A stretch of DNA of 64,000 nucleotides, from contig NZ_JALM01000016.1 of NCBI RefSeq assembly GCF_000737195.2, positions 1 to 64,000 on the forward strand. The letters are read 5' to 3'. Position 1 is the stretch's first letter; every line of letters begins with the position of its first letter. The notes under the pieces are model-generated. The model saw only the letters and a program-made list of their open reading frames with translations, was not told the origin of the DNA and made no database searches. The DNA is from Sciscionella sediminilitoris. Lineage in GTDB: Bacteria; Actinomycetota; Actinomycetes; Mycobacteriales; Pseudonocardiaceae. Positions 16,988 through 25,925 of the stretch are shown one piece after another. A program made the translations under genes and the position numbers.

Positions 16988-17028
16988 ATTTCCCGGCGGG
17001 TCACTGTCCGAAATGGTAGTTTCCCGCC

Positions 17029-18495
17029 ATGGGTCCGACGGTGCGCGTACTTCTGGACCATCCAGCGCTTGGCCTGAACCTCCGCGCCGGTCAGGCCTGC
17101 GAGGAGCCGATCTCCTGGGTGCACGCCAGCGAGCTGCTCGACCCGACGCCGTTTCTCGGTGGCGGGGAGCTGTTGCTCACCGCGGGCCTCACGCTGCCCG
17201 CGGCCGAACGCGAGCAGGCCGAGTACATCTCCCGGCTCGCGGGCGCCGGAGTGGCCGGGCTCGGTTTCGGTGTCGAACTCGGCCACGACCGGATCCCCGA
17301 AGGCCTGATCGCCGCCGCGGACCGGGTCGGTCTAGCCCTGCTCGAAGTGCCGCACCGCACCCCGTTCATCGAGATCTCCAAAACCATCGCGCAATGGCTC
17401 GCCGAGGAGACCAACCGGGAATCCCTCCGTGCCGAACGGGCCCGTCAGGCGCTGATCCGCACCGCGCTGCGCGCCGGTGGTCTGTCCGGCCTCGCCACTC
17501 AGCTGGGCAAGCACCTGGACTGCTGGGCCGTGTTTCTCGATGCCACCGGGCAACCGGTCGGGGCCGAACCCGCCACCGCGACCGACCGGCTGCCGCCGCT
17601 CGCGGACCAGCTCCGCCTGCTGCGCACCGCACGCGCTCCGGCCGGGATGAGCCTGACCGTGGAAACGGAAACGGTGGCCGCCCAGTCGCTCGGTTCGGGC
17701 ACGCATCCCGTCGGGTTCCTGATCGCCGGTCGCCGCACCGCGTTCAACCCGACCGATCAGCACATCCTGCACATCGCCGCCGCTCTGCTCTCGGTGGCGC
17801 TGCGTACGACGAGCCCGGTCGCCGACGCGCGGGTGCGCACCGTGGCACTGCGGTTGCTGCTCGACGGCCGGGCCGAGCTCTGCGCCGAGCTCGGTGTGCC
17901 CGCACCTCCGGACGAGCTCGTGGTGCTCGCCTGCACGGGATACACGGAGTCCTTCGTCCGCGACTGTCATGCCGCGGGGATGTTCACCGCCGAACTCGAG
18001 GATGCGCTGATCGTGCTCGCCCCGGCCGAACGGCGCCCGCCCTCGGCGCGGCACATCGGCGTGTCCGCGCCGGCCGGGCCGAGTGGCATCGCCGAGGCCT
18101 ACCGGCAGGCCCGCACCGCACTGCGCGCGAGCATCCGGCACGGCACCGCGGTCACCAGGTTCACCGAGCTGGGTCTGGGGATTTTCGCTCAACTGCCGGA
18201 CATTCCGACCGAGACCGTGCTGCGCCCGCTCGTCGAGCACGACCAGGCCCAGCGCGGTGACCTGCTCGGCTCGCTGCGCACCTGGCTCACCTGTCACGGA
18301 CAGTGGGAGCAGGCGGCGAACCGGCTCGGCGTCCATCGGCACACGCTGCGCAACCGCATCGAGAAGGCCGAGACACTACTCGGCCGCAGCCTCGATTCAC
18401 CGGACATTCGCGCCGAACTCTGGTTCGCGCTGCGCCGGCGCGAGGAAATGTCCAATCTGTCCAACCCGGCCGGGGAGAGCACACCGAATCGGTAG
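17029..18495 (+). CDS. PucR family transcriptional regulator (second copy)
   Basis: A 488-residue PucR-type regulator: N-terminal PucR domain (ISWVHASELLDPTPFLGGGELLLT, residues about 28-51 in part) and a C-terminal HTH_30 helix-turn-helix (GVHRHTLRNRIEKAETLLG). No ribosome site precedes the ATG, while TAGTTT ends seven bases upstream, so the transcript may be leaderless. It is divergent from pxpB and 61 bp upstream of pxpA on the same strand, placing it between the two halves of one enzyme system and making it the likely regulator of both. Confidence 0.9.
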   Translation: MGPTVRVLLDHPALGLNLRAGQACEEPISWVHASELLDPTPFLGGGELLLTAGLTLPAAEREQAEYISRLAGAGVAGLGFGVELGHDRIPEGLIAAADRVGLALLEVPHRTPFIEISKTIAQWLAEETNRESLRAERARQALIRTALRAGGLSGLATQLGKHLDCWAVFLDATGQPVGAEPATATDRLPPLADQLRLLRTARAPAGMSLTVETETVAAQSLGSGTHPVGFLIAGRRTAFNPTDQHILHIAAALLSVALRTTSPVADARVRTVALRLLLDGRAELCAELGVPAPPDELVVLACTGYTESFVRDCHAAGMFTAELEDALIVLAPAERRPPSARHIGVSAPAGPSGIAEAYRQARTALRASIRHGTAVTRFTELGLGIFAQLPDIPTETVLRPLVEHDQAQRGDLLGSLRTWLTCHGQWEQAANRLGVHRHTLRNRIEKAETLLGRSLDSPDIRAELWFALRRREEMSNLSNPAGESTPNR

Positions 18496-18556
18496 ATTCC
18501 GCGGTGGAGCTGCCCGCCCTACAGTCGCCGGTGAACAGAAGGACGGAGGGTTCGTC

Positions 18557-19327
18557 ATGAAGCACCTGATCGACCTCAACGCCGATGCCGGGGAAAGCTT
18601 CGGGCGCTGGCGACTCGGCGACGATGCCGCGGTGATTCCCCAGGTGACCTCGGTCAACGTGGCCTGCGGCTGGCATGCCGGTGATCCGGCGACGATGCGG
18701 CGCAGTATCGAGCTCGCCCGCGACCACGGTGTCGCCCTCGGTGCGCACCCCGGCTTGCCCGATCTGGCGGGCTTCGGCCGCCGCGCCATGACGCTGGCCC
18801 CCGGCGAGGCCGCCGACGCCTGCCTCTACCAGTACGGCGCGCTGCGCGGCATCGCGGACAGCCTCGGCACACCGGTGACCCACATCAAACCGCACGGCGC
18901 CTTCTACGGCCTGACGATCCGCGAGCCCGGGGTGACCGACGCGATCAGCGATGCCGTGCAGGCCCTGCCCGGGGATGTGCTGCTCGTGCTGCTCGCCGGG
19001 CCGACCGCGGACCGTGCCCTGGCCCGCAATCCGCGCATCGCCCGGGAGGCGTTCGCCGATCTCGACTACGACGACGAGGGCCACATCATCATCGAACCCG
19101 ATCCGCAGCCCAAGGATCCGCAGGCCTGCGCCCGGCAGATGCTCGACATCCTGCGCGGTGAGGTCACCAGTGTGCGCGGCAAGACCATCCCGGTGGACGC
19201 GGACACCGTCTGTATCCACGGTGACCGCCCGAACGCCCCGGAGATCGCCCGGGTCATCCGCGAACAGCTCGCCGAGCACCAGGTCGAGATCGCCCCGATC
19301 CATGAGGTGCTCGCCGCTCGTGGGTGA
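18557..19327 (+). CDS. pxpA: 5-oxoprolinase subunit A (PxpA, LamB/YcsF family)
   Basis: A 256-residue LamB/YcsF-family protein beginning KHLIDLNADAGESFG, followed by VNVACGWHAGDPATM and VTHIKPHGAFYG, all hallmark segments. PxpA is the subunit that, with PxpB and PxpC, converts 5-oxoproline (pyroglutamate) to glutamate at the expense of ATP. The ATG at 18557 has GGAGG-like sequence upstream; longer frames overlap the regulator. Its separation from pxpBC by a divergent PucR gene is an unusual but functionally coherent layout. Confidence 0.92.
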   Translation: MKHLIDLNADAGESFGRWRLGDDAAVIPQVTSVNVACGWHAGDPATMRRSIELARDHGVALGAHPGLPDLAGFGRRAMTLAPGEAADACLYQYGALRGIADSLGTPVTHIKPHGAFYGLTIREPGVTDAISDAVQALPGDVLLVLLAGPTADRALARNPRIAREAFADLDYDDEGHIIIEPDPQPKDPQACARQMLDILRGEVTSVRGKTIPVDADTVCIHGDRPNAPEIARVIREQLAEHQVEIAPIHEVLAARG

Positions 19328-19395
19328 AGTGGACTGCTGAACTCGGCCGGTAATGGCATGCTCGAAAGGTCCACCTCCGGCCTACTGTCGGAACC

Positions 19396-20295
19396 GTGAC
19401 AACAACACTCGACTCCAAGATCGGCACCGCACGGGTCAAGCGCGGGATGGCCGAGATGCTCAAAGGCGGCGTGATCATGGACGTGGTCACGCCGGAACAG
19501 GCGAAGATCGCCGAGGACGCCGGTGCGGTCGCGGTGATGGCACTCGAACGAGTGCCCGCCGACATCCGTGCTCAGGGCGGCGTTGCCCGGATGAGCGATC
19601 CCGACCTGATCAGCGGCATCGTGGACGCCGTGTCCATCCCGGTGATGGCCAAGGCACGGATCGGGCACTTCGTCGAGGCACAGATACTGCAGTCCCTCGG
19701 CGTGGACTACATCGACGAGTCCGAGGTGCTCACCCCGGCCGACTACGCCAACCACATCGACAAGTTCGGCTTCACCGTCCCGTTCGTCTGCGGGGCGACC
19801 AATCTCGGCGAGGCGCTGCGCAGGCTCACCGAGGGCGCGGCGATGATCCGGTCCAAGGGCGAGGCGGGCACCGGGGACGTCTCGAACGCGACCACGCACA
19901 TGCGCGCCATCCGTGCCGAGATCCGCAAACTCACCTCGCTGCCCGAGGACGAGCTCTATGTGGCGGCCAAGGAACTGCAGGCACCCTACGAACTGGTGCG
20001 TGAGGTCGCGAGCAAGGGCAAGCTCCCGGTGGTGCTGTTCACCGCGGGCGGGATCGCCACCCCGGCGGACGCGGCCATGATGATGCAGCTCGGCGCCGAG
20101 GGCGTGTTCGTCGGTTCGGGGATCTTCAAATCGGGCGACCCGGCACGGCGCGCCGCCGCGATCGTCAAGGCCACCACCTTCTACGACGACCCGGATGTGC
20201 TCGCCAAGACCTCCCGCGGACTCGGCGAGGCGATGGTGGGACTGACCGTGGACGCGATCCCGGAACCGCACCGGCTCGCCGAACGCGGCTGGTGA
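19396..20295 (+). CDS. pdxS: pyridoxal 5'-phosphate synthase lyase subunit
   Basis: A 299-residue PdxS (Pdx1) TIM-barrel enzyme that builds PLP from ribose 5-phosphate, glyceraldehyde 3-phosphate and ammonia delivered by PdxT. The conserved lysine in [15 protein letters not shown] and the second in [13 protein letters not shown] are present, as is [12 protein letters not shown]. Length is normal. It starts with GTG. Unusually, its partner pdxT lies 3.1 kb downstream, separated by four unrelated genes. Confidence 0.97.
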   Translation: MTTTLDSKIGTARVKRGMAEMLKGGVIMDVVTPEQAKIAEDAGAVAVMALERVPADIRAQGGVARMSDPDLISGIVDAVSIPVMAKARIGHFVEAQILQSLGVDYIDESEVLTPADYANHIDKFGFTVPFVCGATNLGEALRRLTEGAAMIRSKGEAGTGDVSNATTHMRAIRAEIRKLTSLPEDELYVAAKELQAPYELVREVASKGKLPVVLFTAGGIATPADAAMMMQLGAEGVFVGSGIFKSGDPARRAAAIVKATTFYDDPDVLAKTSRGLGEAMVGLTVDAIPEPHRLAERGW

Positions 20296-20302
20296 ACGCG
20301 TC

Positions 20303-20887
20303 TCAGGCGTACTCGCCGACCAGGACCGCGCTCGTACCTTCCTGCAGCGCCTTGAAGGTGTGCGGAATGTCCGCGGGGTAGGAGACGTAGTCGCCGGGAT
20401 GCAGCTCCACGGCGTCCTCGATCGGCCCGACGAGCGCGCGCCCGGCACACAGCAGCACGTGCTCGACCGCCCCGCGCATGTGCGGGTCGGAATCGTGTGC
20501 CGGGCCCGGTTCGGCGGTGATGTGGTACAGGTCGTGGCGTCCGTGCGCGGGTAGCGAGGCGAGCAGCCCGGCCTGGTACGGCGCGTGTTCCGCGGTGAGC
20601 TTCGGCCCCTCGCCGGCGCGCACCACGCGCACCACGGGCTGGGGTGGGTCGACGAGCCGGGAGACCGCGATCTCCAGTGCCCCGGCGAGTGCCCAAAGGG
20701 TCTCCAGGCTCGGGTTCCCGATCCCGGTCTCCAGCTGGGACAGGGTGGACTTGCCGATGCCCGCCCGCTTGGCGAGCTCGGAGAGCGACACCCCGGCGCG
20801 GTGCCGCTCGGCCCGCAGCGCCGCGGAGATCCGTTCGATCGGCACCGGAGTGGGCTGTGCCGGGGGCCGCTGTCCCGTATCCGTCAT
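20303..20887 (-). CDS. XRE-cupin transcriptional regulator
   Basis: A 194-residue regulator with an N-terminal Cro/C1-type HTH (SLSELAKRAGIGKSTLSQLE at about residues 33-52) and a C-terminal cupin sensor domain (AGRALVGPIEDAVELHPGDYVSYPAD). GGAGG lies seven bases before the ATG at 20887. It is divergent from azlC, and operator-like repeats occur in the intervening 51 bp. Regulators of this type commonly sit beside azlCD and control branched-chain amino-acid or related export, but the ligand here is unknown. Confidence 0.92.
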   Translation of the reverse strand: MTDTGQRPPAQPTPVPIERISAALRAERHRAGVSLSELAKRAGIGKSTLSQLETGIGNPSLETLWALAGALEIAVSRLVDPPQPVVRVVRAGEGPKLTAEHAPYQAGLLASLPAHGRHDLYHITAEPGPAHDSDPHMRGAVEHVLLCAGRALVGPIEDAVELHPGDYVSYPADIPHTFKALQEGTSAVLVGEYA

Positions 20888-20922
20888 CACGACACCTCCG
20901 GTTGACGCGCGCCTTCCACGAG

Positions 20923-20949
20923 GTTCATCATAACGAACATGCGTTCGTT
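20923..20949. promoter_or_regulatory. overlapping inverted repeats, probable XRE-cupin operator
   Basis: GTTC-N8-GAAC spans 20923-20938, and a second, stronger repeat AACGAAC-ATGC-GTTCGTT spans 20932-20949, covering the azlC start codon (20939). Both share the AACGAAC half-site. Placement over the azlC start region suggests repression by the divergent XRE-cupin protein. No ribosome site is seen before azlC, so its transcript may be leaderless. Confidence 0.55.
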
Positions 20950-21640
20950 CTACAGAACACTGCGGGCGAACCTCGATGCCAAGACGGTACGGGACATCAG
21001 CCTGCTGCTGGCCGCCGCGGTGCTCGACGGGATTTCCTTCGGTGCCATCGCGGTCGGCTACGGTCTGCCGGTCTGGGTCCCCGTGGTGATGACCCTGCTG
21101 GTGTTCGCCGGTGGTTCGCAGCTGCTGCTCGTCGGCCTGGTCGGGGCGGGGGCGAGCCCGGCGATGGCGGTGGCGGCCGGGCTGCTGGTGAACCTGCGGC
21201 ACCTGCCGTTCGGTCTGGCGGTCTCGGACCTGATCGGCAAACGCCTCGCGGCCAGGCTGGTCGGCACCCACCTGATGGTCGACGAATCGGTGGCGTTCGC
21301 CCTCGCCAAGGAGGACCGGAACAAGGCGCGGGCCAGCTACTGGACGGTCGGCGTGGGGATGTTCTTCGCGTGGACCCTCGGAGTGGTCATCGGTGCGCTG
21401 GTGGGCCGGGCGGTCGGGGATGTGCGGGCCTTCGGGGTCGACGCGGCGTTCCCCGCGGTACTGTTCGCGCTCGTCCTGCCCGCGCTGAAGGACCGGAACA
21501 CACTGGCCGCGGTGCTGCTGGGCTGCGCGCTCGCCCTGACCACGACCACGGTGCTGCCCGCCGGGGTTCCGGTGCTGGTGGCGCTGCTCGGACTGGTGGT
21601 GCTGGCGGTGCGGCGCTCGGAGCGTGCGGCATGCCCCTGA
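20939..21640 (+). CDS. azlC: AzlC family amino-acid exporter, large subunit
   Basis: A 233-residue polytopic membrane protein with the AzlC signature near the N-terminus (LLAAAVLDGISFGAIAVGYG, then LLVFAGGSQLL) and about seven hydrophobic segments. With AzlD it forms a branched-chain amino-acid/4-azaleucine exporter. It overlaps azlD by 10 bases, indicating translational coupling, and is divergent from an XRE-cupin regulator. Confidence 0.92.
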   Translation: MRSFYRTLRANLDAKTVRDISLLLAAAVLDGISFGAIAVGYGLPVWVPVVMTLLVFAGGSQLLLVGLVGAGASPAMAVAAGLLVNLRHLPFGLAVSDLIGKRLAARLVGTHLMVDESVAFALAKEDRNKARASYWTVGVGMFFAWTLGVVIGALVGRAVGDVRAFGVDAAFPAVLFALVLPALKDRNTLAAVLLGCALALTTTTVLPAGVPVLVALLGLVVLAVRRSERAACP

Positions 21641-21939
21641 TCGCGATCCTGATCCTGGCGCTTGGCACCTACGCCATCCGGCTCACCGGTCCGCTCCTTG
21701 CCGGTCGGGTGGAGTTCTCGGCACGCACGAAACGGGTGCTGACCGTCTCGGCCACGATCCTGCTCGCCGCCCTGGCCGCGACGACCGCGGTGTTCGCCGG
21801 GGAGCAGTTCGCGGGTTGGGCCCGGCCTGCCGGGGTCGCGGTGGGCGTGCTGCTCGCGCTGCGCCGGGCACCATTGGTGGTGGTCGTGCTGGCCGCGGCG
21901 GGCACTGCCGCCGGGCTGCGTGCCCTCGGTGTCGCCTGA
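21631..21939 (+). CDS. azlD: AzlD family amino-acid exporter, small subunit
   Basis: A 102-residue protein with three to four hydrophobic helices; the N-terminus MPLIAILILALGTYAIRLTG contains the typical Tyr-Ala-Ile-Arg pattern of AzlD. It starts inside the 3' end of azlC in another frame. Length is normal for the family. It is predicted to assemble with AzlC in the cytoplasmic membrane. Confidence 0.9.
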   Translation: MPLIAILILALGTYAIRLTGPLLAGRVEFSARTKRVLTVSATILLAALAATTAVFAGEQFAGWARPAGVAVGVLLALRRAPLVVVVLAAAGTAAGLRALGVA

Positions 21940-21992
21940 AAGTAGTGGGGTGCGCGCGGACCGTCCCGCCGCCTGGGATAGCTTCTCCCGTC

Positions 21993-23432
21993 GTGGTGGG
22001 AGTGAACAAGGACGTCGAGCACACGGTCGGGCGCGAGGGCTACGGCACTGGGCTGAGCAGACGCCACGTGCAGATGATCGCGATCGGCGGCTCGATCGGG
22101 GTGGGACTGTTCCTCGGTTCGGGCGGCCGGATGCACTCGATCGGCCCGGCGCTGGTGCTGGCGTACGCCCTGTGCGGGCTGGCCGGGTTCTTCGTGATGC
22201 GCGCCCTGGGCGAACTGGCCCTGTACCGGCCGAGCTCGGGCAGCTTCGTGACGTACTCGCGGGAATTCATCGGCCCGTGGGCGGGGTTCGCCTCGGGCTG
22301 GATGTACTGGATGAACTGGGCGACCACCGGGGTCGCCGAGATCACCGCGGTCGGTACCTATGTGCAGAAGTGGGCACCGGGGATGCCGCAGTGGATCACC
22401 GCGCTGCTGGCGCTGGGTGTGCTGCTGCTGATCAACCTGATCTCGGTGAAGGTGTTCGGGGAGCTGGAGTTCTGGTTCTCCGTGCTCAAGGTGGTCGCGA
22501 TCTGCGCGTTCCTCGCGGTGGGGATCTTCATCGCGATCGACGGCTCGAACATGGGCGGCGGGGTGACCGCGGGCCCGCACAACCTGGTGGCGGGCGGCGG
22601 GTTCTTCCCGAACGGTTTCGGCGTCGTGCTGATCTCGCTGCAGGCGGTGATCTTCGCGTACTCGGCGATCGAGATGGTCGGGATCACCGCGGGGGAGACG
22701 GCCAACCCGCAGAAGGTGCTTCCGAAGGCGGTCAACGCGGTGGCCTGGCGGATCGCGGTGTTCTACATCGGTTCGATTCTGCTGCTGGGCATGGCGCTGC
22801 CGCACACGATGTACAACGGGGACGCCTCACCGTTCGTGATGGTGTTCTCCAAGGTCGGGATCCCGGCGGCCGGGGACCTGATGAACGTCGTGGTGATCAC
22901 CGCGGCGCTGTCCTCGTGCAACTCGGGCCTGTACTCCACCGGCCGGATCCTGCGCAGCCTCGCCCAGCGCGGGGAGGCACCCCGGTTCGCCGGACGGATG
23001 AGCTCCCGGCAGGTCCCGGTGGGCGGTATCGCGCTCACCGCGATCGTCTACCTGGCCGGGATCGTGCTGAACTTCTTCGTCCCGAAGGAAGCCTTTGACC
23101 TGGCGACCTCGGTGGCCGGGGTCGGCGTGATCGCGACCTGGGCGGCGTTCCTGTACTCGAACGCCCGGTTCAACGCCCGGACCCGGCGCGGGGAACTGGA
23201 ACGGCCCAGTTTCCGGATGCCCGGGGCGCCCTGGACCAACTACGGCACCCTGATCTTCCTGGCGCTGGTCGTGGTCCTGATGGGGTTCACCGACGAGACC
23301 GCGCAACGCATCGCGTTCTTCATCGCCGTGCCGGGAGCCGCCGTGGTCCTGATCATCGGCTGGCTCTGCGTACGCAAGCGCAGCCACGCGGCGGCGAGGG
23401 CGGAAGAGTCCGAACAGGCACAACTATCATGA
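21993..23432 (+). CDS. APC-superfamily amino-acid permease (AAT family)
   Basis: A roughly 479-residue, 12-helix transporter of the amino-acid transporter family that includes AnsP, CycA and Gab[21 protein letters not shown] near the N-terminus, then [15 protein letters not shown] and the W-rich [11 protein letters not shown]. It imports amino acids by proton symport; the exact substrate cannot be told. Start is uncertain: GTG codons at 21993, 21996 and 22002 are all possible and none has a good ribosome site, so a leaderless transcript is possible. It lies between azlD and pdxT on the same strand. Confidence 0.88.
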   Translation: MVGVNKDVEHTVGREGYGTGLSRRHVQMIAIGGSIGVGLFLGSGGRMHSIGPALVLAYALCGLAGFFVMRALGELALYRPSSGSFVTYSREFIGPWAGFASGWMYWMNWATTGVAEITAVGTYVQKWAPGMPQWITALLALGVLLLINLISVKVFGELEFWFSVLKVVAICAFLAVGIFIAIDGSNMGGGVTAGPHNLVAGGGFFPNGFGVVLISLQAVIFAYSAIEMVGITAGETANPQKVLPKAVNAVAWRIAVFYIGSILLLGMALPHTMYNGDASPFVMVFSKVGIPAAGDLMNVVVITAALSSCNSGLYSTGRILRSLAQRGEAPRFAGRMSSRQVPVGGIALTAIVYLAGIVLNFFVPKEAFDLATSVAGVGVIATWAAFLYSNARFNARTRRGELERPSFRMPGAPWTNYGTLIFLALVVVLMGFTDETAQRIAFFIAVPGAAVVLIIGWLCVRKRSHAAARAEESEQAQLS

Positions 23433-23436
23433 CCGC

Positions 23437-24045
23437 ATGACACCGAACATCGGCGTACTCGCGTTGCAGGGCGACGTGCGTGAACACGTCCTCGCCCTCG
23501 AGTCCTGCGGGGTGCGCGCCTGCCCCGTACGGCGTCCGGAAGAGCTGGCCGCGGTGGACGGGCTCGTACTCCCCGGCGGCGAGTCCACGGCCATGAACCG
23601 CTTGCTCGAGCAGTTCGAGCTCGGGGAACCGCTGCGGGCCCGGCTCGCCGAGGGAATGCCCGCCTACGGTTCCTGCGCGGGCATGATCCTGCTCGCGAAG
23701 GAGATCCTGGACGGGCGCGAGGACCAGCAGCCACTCGGCGCGCTGGACATCGTGGTCCGCCGCAATGCCTTCGGCAGGCAGGTGGACTCGTTCGAGACCG
23801 AGCTCGCGTTCTCCGGGATCGCGGACCCGGTCCACGCCGTGTTCATCCGCGCCCCCTGGGTGGAATCGCGCGCCGAGCACGTGGAAGTGCTCGCCACCAT
23901 CCCCGAGGGCGCGGAGCACGGACCGGCCGCCGGTAGGATCGTCGCCGCTCGCCAGGGTTCGGTGCTCGTCACCGCGTTCCACCCGGAGCTGACCGGAGAC
24001 GCGCGGGTGCACAACCGGTTCGTCGAGCTCGTACGCGAGCACTGA
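23437..24045 (+). CDS. pdxT: pyridoxal 5'-phosphate synthase glutaminase subunit
   Basis: A 202-residue class I glutaminase (Pdx2) that supplies ammonia to PdxS. The motifs [14 protein letters not shown], the nucleophilic cysteine in [11 protein letters not shown] and the His-Glu pair in [10 protein letters not shown] form the catalytic triad. It starts four bases after the permease stop, so it is probably co-transcribed with that gene and with yebC downstream. Confidence 0.97.
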   Translation: MTPNIGVLALQGDVREHVLALESCGVRACPVRRPEELAAVDGLVLPGGESTAMNRLLEQFELGEPLRARLAEGMPAYGSCAGMILLAKEILDGREDQQPLGALDIVVRRNAFGRQVDSFETELAFSGIADPVHAVFIRAPWVESRAEHVEVLATIPEGAEHGPAAGRIVAARQGSVLVTAFHPELTGDARVHNRFVELVREH

Positions 24046-24060
24046 GGAGGAGGAAATACG

Positions 24061-24810
24061 ATGAGCGGCCACTCCAAATGGGCCACGACGAAACACAAGA
24101 AGGCGGGCATCGACGCCAAGCGCGGCAAGCTGTTCGCGAAACTGGTGAAGAACATCGAGGTCGCCGCGCGTTCCGGCGGTGGGGATCCGGACGGGAACCC
24201 GACCCTCTACGACGCCATCCTCAAGGCGACCAAGAACTCGGTGCCCAAGGACAACATCGAGCGGGCGCGCAAGCGCGGTGCCGGCGAGGAAGCTGGCGGT
24301 GCCGAATACCAGACCATCATGTACGAGGGCTACGCGCCCGGTGGGGTCGCACTGCTCATCGAGTGCCTGACCGACAACCGCAACCGCGCGGCCGGTGAGG
24401 TGCGCACCGCGATGACCCGCAACGGCGGAACCATGGCCGACCCGGGCTCGGTGCAGTACCTGTTCGAGCGCAAGGGCGTCGTGCTGGTGACCAAGGGTGA
24501 ACTGAGCGAGGACGACGTGCTCGGGGCCGTGCTGGACGCGGGTGCGGAGGAGATCAGCGATCTCGGTGAGCAGTTCGAGATCATCTCGGAAGCCGGCGAT
24601 CTGGTCGCGGTGCGCACCGCACTGCGGGATGCGGGCTACGAGTACGACTCCGCGGAGGCGAACTTCCTGCCGTCCATGACCGTGGATCTGGACGCGGACA
24701 ACGCCCGTAAGGTCTTCAAGCTCGTCGACGCGCTCGAGGACTCGGACGATGTACAGAACGTGTACGGAAACTTCGACGTGGCCGACGAGGTTCTTGCCGA
24801 AGTCGGCTGA
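24061..24810 (+). CDS. yebC: YebC/PmpR family protein
   Basis: A 249-residue member of the YebC/PmpR family. The near-invariant N-terminus is present ([20 protein letters not shown], then [17 protein letters not shown]). Family members act as DNA-binding transcriptional regulators or, in recently studied cases, relieve ribosome stalling at proline stretches. GGAGGA precedes the ATG. The pdxT-yebC-ruvC order is a conserved actinobacterial arrangement; two genes are inserted before ruvC here. Confidence 0.96.
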   Translation: MSGHSKWATTKHKKAGIDAKRGKLFAKLVKNIEVAARSGGGDPDGNPTLYDAILKATKNSVPKDNIERARKRGAGEEAGGAEYQTIMYEGYAPGGVALLIECLTDNRNRAAGEVRTAMTRNGGTMADPGSVQYLFERKGVVLVTKGELSEDDVLGAVLDAGAEEISDLGEQFEIISEAGDLVAVRTALRDAGYEYDSAEANFLPSMTVDLDADNARKVFKLVDALEDSDDVQNVYGNFDVADEVLAEVG

Positions 24811-24864
24811 TCGCAAGAAAATTCGGCGTGGGGTGCATGACTCCGGCCGGGGGTCCTTGGCAGA

Positions 24865-25386
24865 ATGTGCGCCGTGACAACGCTGCCGCTCTCCGAGGAA
24901 GACACCGCACTCCGCCGCTGGATGCTGGCGCAGGCCGAAGAACACGGCTGCGCTCTCATTCAGGTCGACGAGGACGACACCGGTTCCGGCTACACGTTCT
25001 CCGCCGGAGCGTGGCGTCGTTACGGTGTGCCGGAGGCCGTTGTCGTCGGTCTGGATCCGGAAATGGCCGCGGAACTGATCCACCGCTACGTGCACCGCGC
25101 GGCGGCGGGGGAGCGGTTCGTGCCCGGCGGGCTCTACGGGGATTTCTTCGAGGGCGTTGCACTGACCGTGGAGCGGGTCGCCCCGAGCTGGTATCCCGAA
25201 TACCTCGGCAGCGCGTTCCTGTTGTACAGCAACGGGGATTTCCCGGCGCTGCAGATCATCGTGCCGACCTCGGAGGGCTACTGGCCGTGGAGCCTGGACG
25301 CCCCGGCTGGGTTCGCGGCCTGGCAGCCGGTGCTCACCGAGAGCGGTAAGCCGGAAAGCTGGCGGCCGGGCCACGACGGTCCGTGA
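24865..25386 (+). CDS. DUF4262 domain protein
   Basis: A 173-residue protein resembling DUF4262 family members (YTFSAGAWRRYGVPEAVVVGL, FLLYSNGDFPALQIIVPTSEGYWPW). Function is unknown. Either the ATG at 24865 or the GTG at 24874 could be the start; neither has a ribosome site. It converges on the DUF985-like cupin gene; both sit between yebC and ruvC, splitting an otherwise conserved block. Confidence 0.75.
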   Translation: MCAVTTLPLSEEDTALRRWMLAQAEEHGCALIQVDEDDTGSGYTFSAGAWRRYGVPEAVVVGLDPEMAAELIHRYVHRAAAGERFVPGGLYGDFFEGVALTVERVAPSWYPEYLGSAFLLYSNGDFPALQIIVPTSEGYWPWSLDAPAGFAAWQPVLTESGKPESWRPGHDGP

Positions 25387-25405
25387 TCCGGAAACCCTTG
25401 GCAGT

Positions 25406-25840
25406 TCACCGAGTCCGGGCCAGCCGCCGGATGTCCGCGGCGGCCGAGGGATACCGGTCCGCCAGTTCCGGATCGGCGAATCGCACGCAGTCCTCGGTGT
25501 AGGGCGGGACCACGACGGTGCCGAGCAGCGAGTAGTCGCCGAGTGTTTCGGTGGCCTGCCAGGTGTTCGCGGGAACGAACACCTGTGGACGTTCGCCCGC
25601 TCCGACACCCAGCACCGGGCGGGTCACCGAACCGTCCGGATGCAGCAACAGCATCCTGGCCGGTGCGCCCCCGTGGAAGAGGAACACCTCGGCACGGTCG
25701 AGGCGGTGCAGCGCGGAGAAGGCGGGTGCCTGCAACAGGTAGTAGATCCCCGAACTGTCCGCGTCCCGGTGGCTCTGCGCCCAGAGACCGCCCTCGACCG
25801 GCAGCGGGGACAGGCCGAGCTCACTGATGTAGTCGTGCAT
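25406..25840 (-). CDS. cupin_5/DUF985 family protein
   Basis: A 144-residue cupin with typical DUF985 sequence: SPLPVEGGLWAQSHRDADSSG at its N-terminal part (partly quoted), SALHRLDRAEVFLFHGGAPA in the middle and FVPANTWQATE later, then DYSLLGTVVVPPY. Members are dimeric small cupins of uncertain function. The ATG at 25838-25840 gives the standard length; the longer upstream frame would run antisense to ruvC. It is divergent from ruvC with an 85-bp gap. Confidence 0.85.
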   Translation of the reverse strand: MHDYISELGLSPLPVEGGLWAQSHRDADSSGIYYLLQAPAFSALHRLDRAEVFLFHGGAPARMLLLHPDGSVTRPVLGVGAGERPQVFVPANTWQATETLGDYSLLGTVVVPPYTEDCVRFADPELADRYPSAAADIRRLARTR

Positions 25841-25895
25841 CCGGCCACGATAGCTGTGTGTCGCTCGCCGGAGCGGGCATTCCGCACGGTAGGGT

Positions 25896-25911
25896 TCGAA
25901 CTGATGTTCGT
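25896..25911. promoter_or_regulatory. LexA (SOS) box upstream of ruvC
   Basis: TCGAAC-TGAT-GTTCGT matches the actinobacterial/mycobacterial LexA consensus TCGAAC-N4-GTTCGA in 11 of 12 fixed positions. It lies 14 bases upstream of the chosen ruvC start and next to its ribosome site, so LexA bound here should block ruvCAB expression until DNA damage. Confidence 0.85.
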
Positions 25912-25925
25912 AGGGAGGTGTGCCC

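Noticed and set aside
16903-17286. Longer N-terminal extension of PxpB
   Set aside because: It would overlap the 5' part of the divergent PucR gene; the GTG at 16902 has a good ribosome site and gives the family N-terminus.
25890-25911. GGTTCGAACTG resembling a tRNA T-loop
   Set aside because: No acceptor or anticodon stems surround it; it is the LexA box of ruvC.
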